From a virus, in the IMG/VR virus record IMGVR_UViG_3300042923_000601, positions 124,001-188,000 of that record: DNA of 64,000 bases, one strand, 5' to 3'. Below, piece after piece: positions 1 to 12,300 of the stretch. Numbering within the stretch: position 1 is the stretch's first letter; each line of letters starts with the position of its first letter. Under the pieces are notes generated by a model that worked only from the letters and a program-made list of their open reading frames with translations, did not search any database and was not told where the DNA came from. The position numbers and the translations under genes are program-made.

Positions 1-242
1 CAGCGCTAACTTCCCCTAGCCGTATTGCGATTAACGGTACTCCACAGGCTGGAGACTATGTATTGACCTCAGCAGCAGGTTGGGTGCATGTTGAAATCAC
101 CCTGCAAATCTTCGTTGGGACAGATGTATATTTCCCTAACCTCTATGGTACATCTGGAAGCACTATACAGATTGCTATGCCGGTATTGGTACCAGGAAGG
201 CACGGTGTAGGGATTCATGAATCCCCAATTTCAGCCGTATAA
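1..242 (+). CDS. C-terminal fragment of a probable tail/virion protein
   Basis: The window opens inside a rightward reading frame (first full codon at position 3) that stays open for 79 codons to a TAA at 240-242. The visible end is rich in Gly, Ser, Thr and beta-branched residues, with the stretch AGWVHVEITLQIFVGTDVYF, as expected of a beta-sandwich domain in a virion or tail appendage protein. A strong terminator follows immediately and the next gene is the giant tail fibre, so a tail or baseplate role is inferred from context only. The N-terminus lies outside the window and no specific family was recognised. Confidence 0.55.
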   Translation, partial: ALTSPSRIAINGTPQAGDYVLTSAAGWVHVEITLQIFVGTDVYFPNLYGTSGSTIQIAMPVLVPGRHGVGIHESPISAV

Positions 243-258
243 CGTATCGCACAAATCG

Positions 259-291
259 AGAAGAGACGGTAAATACTGTCTCTTCTTTTTT
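259..291 (+). terminator. Rho-independent terminator after the first tail gene
   Basis: Inverted repeat AGAAGAGAC / GTCTCTTCT (259-267 and 278-286) followed directly by a run of T to 291. It separates the partial upstream gene from the tail fibre gene. Confidence 0.85.
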
Positions 292-369
292 GCATGAGAG
301 TCTATTCGACAAAACAACATGATAAGTACATGTATCAAAATCATACTTACACGAAGGGGGATAAGCCCG

Positions 370-3300
370 ATGTCATTACCTTATGTGCTTTCTGAATTGG
401 GGAAATTGAGCAACTCGCTCACAAATGTAATCCAGCAGATTGAAACTCAGCTGGGAAACGGCACGTTAACGTTAGACGGGCTGAAAAGTGATATCCAGGC
501 TATCTTGAATAGCGCTGGTCAGGCGAATGGGCTGGCACCACTCAATGGTACAGCCACGATCAACAAGCAGTATCTGCCACCTATACAAGAGCTGGTTAAA
601 CACGGCAACGAGTGGCATGACAAAGCGTATGTGACTCAGACCGAGATTGATACCTCGGTTAGCGCGTATGCGGCTAGACGGGACAACCCGAACGTCGTTA
701 CAAAGGCACAGGTCGGTTTGAGTAACGTGGACAACGTTAAACAAGAACCCTACCGTAACCTTGGTCTGAACGCCAAATCGGCGACTGACTTGCCGAATAC
801 CTACCCTGTAGGGATCAGCTATATGCTGGCTGATAGCACTAAAGGATTCCCATTTACCGGAGTCCATAATGGTGTAATGACTTACAACTTGAGCGATGGC
901 ACCACATCTACTTACCAATTTGCATTCAATTATGAGAATGCAAGGGTTCCCCGTATACGCGTACGCTCAGCTACCCTGGGTAATACAGCATGGGGTGACT
1001 GGGCTGTTATGTATACCAGCGCAGAGCCTCCTACAAAGGCTGATCTGGGTCTTGGGAATGTACAGAACTACCCAGTTGCAACTGATGCTGAAGCAGCTGC
1101 TGGGGTATCTAACGTAACGTACATGACACCTGCCCGGACTAAAACTACTGTAGATGCTGCGGTTTCCAGTGTCAGCAATACACAGGTACTTGGCCCAGGT
1201 ACAAATCTTGTAACGGCTGGTAAAGAGGGCGCAGAGCTTGACCTGAAGGTTAATGGTCGCACCCTTGTAAATATTCTGGGTACAATGGGTAGTGGGGAGT
1301 CCGTGGCAAACTGGGGTATATCCGGTACAGCACCAACTATATCCACTACACAGAAACGGTCAGGAACAGCTTCGTTTAAATTCAGCACGACTGACACGTC
1401 AGGTGTGTTGGTCAAAGACCTTGCCATCCCACTGGATAAATCCAAGTATTATATGGTGACTTGCTGGGCGTATGTTGAATCGTATACTAGCGGTGGAGCA
1501 ACACTTAACATTCGTGAATACAATACATCAAATGTACGATACAATGTGAGTGTGAATACGACGAAAGTCGGCGAATGGCAGCAGCTTCTTCTTAAGGTAC
1601 CTAATAACAACACCATCTCTACCACTGAAGGGTTCCGTATCATTGCTGGTGTCAACACCACTGGTACAATGGTTGTATACTACGATGAACTTCGACTGTA
1701 TGAAGTTTCTGCAGCTGAATACGCCGCCATTGGTACTACGCTGGCCACACCAGAGCAGATCGACGCCTATTTCCCGTACGTGGATGGTAAACAACACGTT
1801 CAAGGCGTTGCTATTACGAAGCAGGGTAAGAACTTGCTGCTCCCACTGACTCAAAGAGGTACAAACAACGGTACTGTAATCGATGCGTATGCATTTGACC
1901 ATCCAGCACTCGTTGCCTTCGGTAATGGGTACATGACGTATGATGTAATTCCCAATACCGACTACGTTTTTTCTGCGGTGCCAGGTGCTACAGGTCAAAT
2001 GGGTGTATACAATGACACTGCTACGGTAGCGTTATCGGATTATGCCAACACTCCACGTGCATTTAATAGTGGAGCAAATACAAAGGTGCGCATATATTTC
2101 AGAAATACAGTTGTAGGCACAGTTCGATTCTCTGATCTTCAACTGGAATTCGGCACTGTAGCTACACCATTCGCACCCGCTGAACCTCAAACTGTCGTCC
2201 TTCCAGTGACACTTGGTGAAGTTGGAGGGATAAAAGACTCCGTATCGAACGCAGGTACTGAGTGGTTGTACACTGAGAGAGTAAGGAAGAACGTAGTAAT
2301 CGACGGGTCATTAACATGGGCCTATAATGATTCTCCCGGTACTGGGCTTAGAGTTGTCAAAACCGCAATGGCTGGTGGTAGTTCTGCAATGCCTGTCCGT
2401 ACCGTGTTGTATGATGGCCGTGTAGGGGGTTCACACTTACCTGCCGGTACAAATAACCGTGCAAGTGCAACCACGGATACGTTCTACATTATGGTTTCAA
2501 ATGCTGAAGCTGGGTGGACAGATACACTTACACCTAGCGCCAATGCAATTAAAGCGCTGATGAATGGATGGGAGGCAGTTGCTAACAACGGTACCACGTA
2601 CACAAGCTGGACGTCTATCCTTGACGGAAGTGTAGCACCGACAAATACTGAAGCATGGGTTGCCGCAAATAAGGCACCGAGCTGGAGTGCATGGTGTTCA
2701 CTTGACTATGCGTTGGGAACCGCCGCTATACCGGTTACTATCTCATCTGCTGAAGGTGCAATCAGCCTTCACCCGGGTGGCAATCAGGTAACCGTTGAGA
2801 CCGGTATTATTCAACGCGAGAAAATCGCCCCTCAACTTTCAACTACCTACGGTAGATACTACATCAATGAAGTGGGTGCAACAGTATCCGCTGTTGACTC
2901 TCCTTTGAAGTACAAAACAAATCGGATTTTGGATGTCTATGCTGGCGGAACCAAAGCCAAATGGATATCTGAAACCAATGCATCTAACCAGAACGGGACG
3001 GCGATCGCCTCCATTCTCACAGCCGACTATGACGCGTCCAAAACTTACTATGCAACGTATATTGCACTGGATAAGTATCTGATGACGCCATCTGTCGCGG
3101 AAGTAAATGCATCATGGAAATCCGGTTTAAACGGTGTTGTGCCTGAATTGGCTCAAAGCGTTGCCGATCTTAAATCAGCAATGGATTATCCTGTACTCTA
3201 TTCGCCTGAAATGCTAGGTGAACCAACAGTACCGACAGCGCCTGATGGTACTCGAAATAAGCAAGCTGCTAGTACAGAGTTTGCAGCTAAAGTTGCCGAA

Positions 3301-6300
3301 TCCTATGCAAATGCAAAGTTCATTAAAGAAGACCATACTCAGGCCATCAGCCAAGGGCTGTCGATTATCAATGGTGGTGAGACAGGCGCAGACGTTGATT
3401 TCAGTATTAACGGTCGCACATTAGTCAACCTTCTTGGTAATTACGGTAATTTTGAGGTTGATAGTAATAATGACGGTCTCGGAGATGGCTGGATTCGACA
3501 AGGTGGAACGCTTACCCTGTCAACGACAGGTGTAGCATATGGCACTAAATCTCAACGGATCACATCGACTTCATCTGACACATCCATAACAGACCGCGGT
3601 ATGTATCGGTATGTATGGCTTGAGGCAAGTAAGTACTATGTGGCAATTGCACATTTGACTACTGATGGTACTACTATTGGTATGATTCGCATGGAGGAAG
3701 GTGCATCTGGTACCAATATAGATACAAGTTCCTCAGTTAACCAAACGTTGTTCATTAAGTTCTCGCCAGTAGCTACCAAAAACTTTGTCTTCCGGGTATT
3801 TAACCGGGCACCTGTTGGGTCTGTTGGCTGGATTGAAATTGACGGTATTAGTATTTACGAAGTAGATGCGGCCACGTATGCACGAATTGGTGTAGATATT
3901 ACTGCATCCAACATTCGCACATATCTCCCATATGTGGATGGTAAACAGCATCTGCAGAATATTGTCATCAGTAAGCAAGGACTTAACCTAATGCCAAACG
4001 CGCCTGAAAGTGTTAGCACTGTTGCTAAGCTGGATGGGCCGTATGCCATGACTTTAGTTGCAACCGCAGCAGGACAGAGCAGTTTCTGGGATATTCCTGT
4101 TAAACCTGGTGTAACGTATACAATACGAGCTGAACTGACAGGTACAGTTGGTATTATCGCACGCACTCTGTTTAAGGAAGACCTATCTACGAACGCTGCA
4201 TATGCAACAGCTTTAACTTCTACAGGTACGTACACCTTCACCGCATTTGAAGGTTCGGCATTTGTACGGGTATATTTTAATAGCACGGCTGCAGGCACAT
4301 CTACACTTAAGAATTGGATGATGGTAGTTGGTGATGCAACTGCTTTACCGACAACATTTGTTCCGTCTGATATCCCGCAAACCGTTATTCTCCCGGTTAC
4401 TCTCGGTGAAACGAGTGGGGTTACAGATACCGTTTACAACTCTGGGTCTGAGTGGCTCTACGTTGAACGGATTAAGAAAAATGTACCGCTTGTAGGTGGC
4501 CTTGCATGGGCGTTTAATACAACCTTCACTGGTGTAAAACGTCTATCTCTTGCTCTATCACCAGCAGCACTCAGCGGGTTTTCATCCGCTCGTGTTGTCC
4601 GGTATGATGGTCTCCAGTTTAAAAATAATGAAACTACGGCGTCCGGCAATCCTAACGTCAGTCAGATATCAAACAATCAACTTCTTTTGAATTTGGCTAC
4701 TGCTGATACGGGCTGGGTTGACGCACTAACCCCTAACACAAATGCAATCAAGGCATTCTTCAACGGCTGGAAAGCGACTGCTAATAATGGAACGGCTTAT
4801 ACCACATGGGCATCCTCTATTGATGGTAGCGCACCAGCCACTAACACCGAAGCATGGGTTGCAGAGAATAAGGCACCGGGAATGACTACATGGGGTACTG
4901 TAGACTATGTACTGGCATCTGCTGAAGTACCAACTGCTGTTTCAGCCGCAGAAGGTAGTATCACCTTACACCCTGGTAATAATCAGATTTCTGTAAACAC
5001 TGGTGTTATCGTTCGTGAGAAAGTTAACCCTGTGTTTTACGTATCTGGTAATTACTACGTCATCAATAATATCGCAACCACACAGAATCTCTACCTCAGC
5101 ATGTTGAAGTACCGCATGGCTGATGTAGTGACACTGTACGAAGAATCAACTGTGTTCAACCGGTATATCAAGCGTGCACATGGTAATGCGTACGGGACGT
5201 ATCAAATGGAGATTTCACCATCAAATTTTGATACCACCAAGGATTACTACCTCACGTACATCGCACGGGATAAACCAGCGTTCTCTGGTTTTGTCACCGA
5301 CATGACCGCAAACTGGAAGACAGGTATTACTGGCACCGTGACCGAACTTGTTCAAGCTGTTGCTGAGCTTCGTAACGGTGACGATACGAAAATGTACCAT
5401 AATCCACACTTTACAGGTGAGCCAACTGTACCAACGGCAGCCGATGGTACTCGTACCAAGCAAGCTGCCAGTACCGAGTTCACAGGTAGAGCGATCGACA
5501 ATTTCTCGGCTTCCAAGCTACAACGTGCGGATAACGTGCAGGTTTTGAGTCAAGGTACAAATATCATTGATGGTGGTGACACCGGAGGTGATCTTGATCT
5601 TACCGTAAACGGTCGCACACTGGTCAACCTCCTTGGTAACTACGGTTCCGGAGAGAGTTTATCTGGGTGGTCACTGGCCGGTACCACGGTGCCAACGATA
5701 TCCACCACCCAAAAACGTTCAGGTACCTCGTCATTTAAAATGGCAACGGGTGCAACTGGAGGAAGTTATCTGTTCCGAGACTTCAACACTTCCCTTCAAT
5801 CGACTAAGCAATATGTAGTAGCCGGGTGGGCATTTGTTGAGTCATGGTCGTCAGTAGCGGCTGGCCCCTCAATTACCTTGTATGATGTAGGTACAAATAC
5901 TCAGAAATATCAGGTACTGGGCGATAAAGCGATTATTGGTTCATGGCAGCCTCTGGTTCTGAAAGTACCAACTAGCAATACTCTTGTAGGGACAGGGTTC
6001 AGAATCTTAATAGGGCATGGTAGTGCAGGTGCAAGTGTGTCTTATTACAGCGACATTCGTCTGTATGAAGTTACTGCCGCCGAATATGCTGCTATCGGTA
6101 CGACGATTACAGGTGATGCATTTGACACTGCTTTCCCATACGTTAATGGTAGACAGCATGTGCAAGGTGTTGCTATCACTAAGCAAGGTCAAAACTTACT
6201 AGCAAGTAAACCACCCGTGCTTAATGCAAGAGCAAGAATGAATGGTCCGTATGATATGGTATTGGATGCCACTGGAGGTAACGATTCGTCGTATTTCCTA

Positions 6301-9300
6301 ATTGATGTCCCTGCCAACACTACGATTACGCTAAGTTTAGCACATAACGGACGCGTAGCTATTGCCAACGCAGCCGGGACTGTGAATCTCGTAGGGTATT
6401 CGTCATCCCAATTACTTACGGTAAACACCGGCAGTAATACTACTATCGGGGTACACTTCAGTAACTACTCGGCTGGAACGGGTACATTTACATTTAAGAA
6501 CTGGATGCTTGTCATTGGGGATGCAACCGCACTCCCGTCGACATTCACTCCAGCTGAACCACAAACCGCTATTCTACCTGTAACTCTCAGCCAGATTGGA
6601 GATGCACGGGATACCGTGTACAAAGAGGGTTCAGACTGGATGTATAACGAACGAATCAAGAAAGGAGTCACACTGACGGGTGCTCTGCCATGGACACTTG
6701 GGACTAGCTATACTGGATACAAGTACGTAACCGTGCAGTCCAGTAATTTCCCAGGAATGTATATGGATAAAACAGCCGCGAATATATCGACAGCTCCACC
6801 GCTTCGTGTCACTAAGTATAACGGAGAACCTGTTACGCATGCAGTGTCTTTCTCATCCGAAGGGTCGGACAGATTTAACTATGGTACCGACGTGTCCAAG
6901 GTTGATATCACGGTGTCATCAGGAGATTCTGGATGGGGTGACAGCTACAGTCCATCAGCGGCTGAAATTGCTGCCTATTTCTATGGATATCGCATGAATA
7001 ACGGTACATTTGGTACTGCGTATAACGGAACTGGTACTAAAACATGGGCTGTTATTGGCGCGACAAATAATACCGGTGCGGTAACCGTTGTCCCAACATC
7101 TCAAGCACCAATCACGGCATTGTGGAGTCCGTATATTCTTGACTACACGTTGTCATCAGCTGCAGCACCTTCATTCATCCCTAATGCTGAGGGTGACATC
7201 ACTCTGCATCCGGGAAAGAACCAAATTGCTGTAGAGACCGGAATTATCCAGAGAGAGAAGGTTACACCAAGTCCATATCTAACCAATTACTACATCAACG
7301 CACTTTCAGGGGATAAACTGTCCCTAAGACCATCACGCATACTACAGGTTTATAAAGGAAATAATGCGGATTCTAAGTGGATACAGATAACTAGATCGAC
7401 ATCTGAGGAACCTTCGTATTCTGTATATGGGCCAGCGTATGCCATTATAAAGTCTGGTGATTTTGACCCGACTGCAACCTATTACGTAACATATGTGGTT
7501 GCCCAGAAACACACCAGATCAGCTAATCTGTCTGACGTAACTACATCATGGAAATCCGGTATTAACGGGGTAGTTGCCGAGCTTACTCAGGCCGTAGCTG
7601 ATCTTCGCGAATCCATCGATTATCCTGTACTCTATTCACCTGAAATACTGGGTGAGCCAACAGTTCCAACAGCACCAGACGGTACTCGAAATAAGCAAGC
7701 GGCTAGTACAGAGTTTGCAGCCCGGGTTGCCGAGAATTACACCGCTGCCACGCTTGACGGTGTGACAAACGTCCAAACACTTGCTTCCGGTGTGTCCCTT
7801 ATCACCGCAGATAAGGTTGGGTCGGACCTTGACCTGATCATTAATGGTCGGACGCTGGTTAACATCTTGGGCACCGTTGGGGGTGGAGAAAGCTTAACTG
7901 GTACCATACCAGCCGGTGTTGCTCCAGTGATTTCTACTACCCAGAAACGGTCTGGTTTATCGTCATACAAGTATGTACCAACGGCATCATCTCCGAGTTA
8001 CTTTTATAAAGACTACACTGTTTCGCTTGACAAGTCAAAGTACTATGTACTTGGCGCATGGTTTTATACTGAGTCAACAGCGAATACTGGTATGACTGAA
8101 GTGTCACTACGTGACGCTGGATCGTTTACAGCTAGATACTCGATATACGGAGCCCAATCGGTTACGGGTAGCTGGCAATGGCGGTTCGCGAAAATACCGG
8201 CTAACAATACCTTAGTTGGAAATGGGTTTAGACTTCTTGTCGGTATGGGCGGTGGTTATGCAGGTGTGTTCTATATCGATGATATTCGTCTCTATGAGAT
8301 CACTGCTGCGGAATACAACGCAATTGGGACAACGATTGATGGAGATGCTGTTGACCAGTACTATCCGTATGTGGATGGGAAAAAGCATACCCAAGGTTTA
8401 GCGATCACTAAATTCGGGCGAAATTTGCTGGATGGTATTCCGATCACGCTTCATGCTAACGCTAAGATGAATGGGCTGTATGATCTGACACTAACTGCAA
8501 CCGCCACCTGGTCTCATAGCTGGTTACCAACTATACCAGTTGTCGGTGGCCGAAAGATGACGTTCTCAATTGATCCGTTAACAGTGAACGGTGCCTATGT
8601 CTACGTCTTTGAGTATGACAGTAATGGGACGCAGCTTTCATCCGTGGGAGCGGTTGCGAATATCAACTTCTCATCTCTGACATTCACAACCAATACACAA
8701 ACGGTAACAATTCGTGTTCAACTTACTAATGCGATTGCTAGTGGCACGTTCACCTTTAAGAATTGGAAGTTGGAATACGGTGACAAGACACCATTTGAAC
8801 CAGCGGCACCACAGAATGTAATCATCCCAGTTACCCTTGGGCAAATTGGTGATGTTACTGACACTGTGTACAATGCAGGTTCAGACTGGATGTACGCTGA
8901 GCGCATTAAGAAAGATGTTGTTTTGGACGGTTCTTTGACTTGGGGAGTGTATAGTACAGTAACAGGGTTTAAGAATGTTCAGGCCGCAATCCCTTCACTG
9001 AGTGGGACGGGCGGCGCTGATGACGCTGCACTTGCTGTGCGATATGACGGAATACCCCTTAAGAATGTAGATGAAGCTGTTGCATCTTGGACACAGCCGG
9101 ATTATTTCAGACTGTATAACGGATCGGTTTATATGTCTATCAGATCGACCGACTCTGGTTGGACTGATGCGCTGAACCCTAACGTTAACGCGGTCAAAGC
9201 ATTTATGAATGGGTGGAAGGCTGTTGGAAGCAATGGTACTGTATACACAAGCTGGGTATCCATCCTTGATGCAAGTGTACCGACAACCAATACCGAAGCA

Positions 9301-12300
9301 TGGGTTGCTGCCAATAAAGCACCGGGCTGGACTGGTTGGGCGACGCTTGATTATGTGATGACATCAGCACCAGCACCTGTACCGATTCGACTCTCTGAAG
9401 GCAGCATCTCTCTACATGGTGGCGTAAACCAGATTATGGTTGAAACCGGGGTCATCCAACGGGAAAAAGCTAAGCCGATCTATGACAACGGATTTTGGAA
9501 CATCAACGCCCAAGTCGGAAGTAACAACGATTCAAAACTTGCATACCGCACTAAACGGACACTAGCTATCTATAAAGACGCTAACATCGATCCAAGCTGG
9601 ATTGTTGGAACACGTCCAAGTACAAGCACACTGATTCCACTATTCGGCAATGATGGGGTTCAGGCTCCGACTGCCATGTATGATCCAACTGCTACTTATT
9701 ACGTCACATATCTGGTATTAGATCAGTATGCTGTGACTCCTAGTCTTACGAATATCAGTGCATCGTGGAAAACCGGTCTTAACGGTGTAGTAACATCCCT
9801 TGCACACGATGTCGCCATGCTTCAGGCAGACAACGATCGTCAGGACTTTGCTGACAAGTATCTGAATGACAAAGTGGCAGTGTTGCAAAACCTCTACCCT
9901 ACCACACTTACAGGAGATTTTGCCATCAATGCAAACGGTAAAGACCTTCTGCAAATGGTTGTAGCTGCTGGTAATGGATTTAAGACGCTTTGCGCCAATT
10001 CAACATCCACTAACATACCTTCTGGGGTAACATTCCGAGGGCATTCTTTTGGATCAGTTGGGTCTGACGGGGAGTGGACTGGCTTTGTACAGCTGTACAG
10101 TCAGCTTAACACTAACTTCAGTAACTTCCGGTACGGTGCTTCCGGTTGGGGTGGTTGGCAGAAAAACATCAATGAAAATATGGCATCCGGTGAAACTCGC
10201 GTCAATGCTATCAGCCTCGGCGGGTATAATGTTGAGAAGACGAAGTCGTATGCGATCCCAAATACCTTAACTAACGCAAAAATGGATATTACTTGGGAAC
10301 CAGTTCTTAGTTCCGGCACGGTGGAAATCACAGTCACATGTGGATTTAACACTGTGAACGCGAACGGGGTTATCCGAAAGGTGATCAGCTACGGCTCAAA
10401 CGCATCAGGTGGAATCAATCCGTATAACTCCTATTACAAAGAGGTACTTGGACCAATCAAGAACTACCTTGGTGTATCGGAGCTGGTATACGACTCAACT
10501 ACCGCAAATTTAAAAATTACGGTAGAGACACTAGCCAATGGGTACGTGTTTGGTGGTACTGTAACGGTGAAGTTTCTTTCATCTATGGGACGCGCTGTTC
10601 CAAATATCACAATCGGTGATCCGTACTCTGGTGCTTCCCTCGGGTCAGTTGTCCCTGTACAGGTAATACCGGATGATACAGTAACTACCTCCGGATACCA
10701 GATTCAGAAGCATCCGCTGACGAACAATATCGGTCAAAATATTCTACTGACGGCCAACACCGACCTCAACACCGTTGTTACAGCAGGTTTCTACAGCGGA
10801 AATGGATTAACAAATGCTCCAACCAATGAAGTAACATGGTGGTATGTTCAGGTATATGTACACAGCGGGTCTGTCGGGTATGTATTACAGAGAGCCTATC
10901 ATTTGAGTGCAACTGGAACGCCGACCGAGTATATTCGCCGCAGGGTCAATAATACTTGGACAACATGGGTTTACGTACCAAATAGCAGTATGCTTAATGT
11001 GGCAAACGGTATTCTACAACTGGACAGCAGCGGACTCGCACCACTGGCACAACTCCCAGCTATTCAGAAATGGCTGCTTACTAGCAATACTGGTTCTGGT
11101 AAGGATGGTGTTGCAACGTACGACCTCAACACACTCATTACCACAGGGTACTATTCCATAAATACCAACAGCACGAATATGCCGATATCAGGATCATCCA
11201 CCATGCTTCTTGTGATGTACTTCGGATCGACATACTACCAGCAAGAAGCTACAGTCTATGCAACAGGGCCAGTGGTTCGTAAGTTCGTTCGCGAAACACG
11301 AAACTCTGGTACTACTTGGACCGCATGGGCGGAAATCGAAACAACTGCTAAAAAGGATGTCGCGAACGGTTATGCAGGGTTAAATGCCAGCGGGGTTTTA
11401 CTACCTTCTGTCATGCCAGCCACTGTGACCAAACGGGTCAACCTGTATGGACAGCTTCAGATTACGTCATATCGTAGATCGGTTGTTGCGCTTTGCGAAG
11501 TGACAAACACTGAACCTGGGGCTACTTCCTATACCAATGGCGTACTCACCTTCAAGCGTGTTAATGGGCTTGCTGGACAGACTACCATTATGGTAAGTGC
11601 TGAAAAACGATGGAGTAGTACAGCGATGAATATCTCAGTCCTTAAGATGGGATTGACTGGTGCTGCCATTCGCCCATGTACGTTTACGTATAATGGTGTG
11701 AAATACGGTGGACTTGAAATCTATATCGAGGCTGCTGAATCGCAACTGGTTGAGTTTAATGGTGCTGGTAACTTCACACCGTTTGGTGTGGATTACTATA
11801 CCGTAAACACATCCACTGTCGTTAATGCCGAGATAAACAACTCGCTTGGGCTTGTCGAGGGAACCGACTTCTATTACATCAACGGGATTTTCATGAATGA
11901 TGTCAGTATTTCCCCTACGACAGACTCAATTGCGAACAGACCAGTGCTACGCGACAGTAACAAAAAGATCGCAGAAGTTGCATCTACTCGTAGCAACGGG
12001 GTCAACATTGCCCTTACTGCCACGAATACGTTGACAACAGCTGTCTCTTACACCACGTCAGGTGTCGTAGCGAACTATGTTGTGTATGTCACAATATGGC
12101 CAAGCGTAGCGACCACATTAACAATCCAACTGACGTACACTTCACCAATGGGAGGCTCACAAACTACGGTGATCTTAAACGCCAAACAGCTTGCAGCCGG
12201 GGCTGAGTCTAGCCTAATCCCACTGTACGTTACAGCAAATGCATTCTCAACTATGAACCTCCAGTATCTGAGCACGACGACGAACTCGACGAATCCTCTG

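Noticed and set aside
319-369. Earlier ATG for the giant tail fibre
   Set aside because: No Shine-Dalgarno; the ATG at 370 follows AAGGGGG at proper distance.
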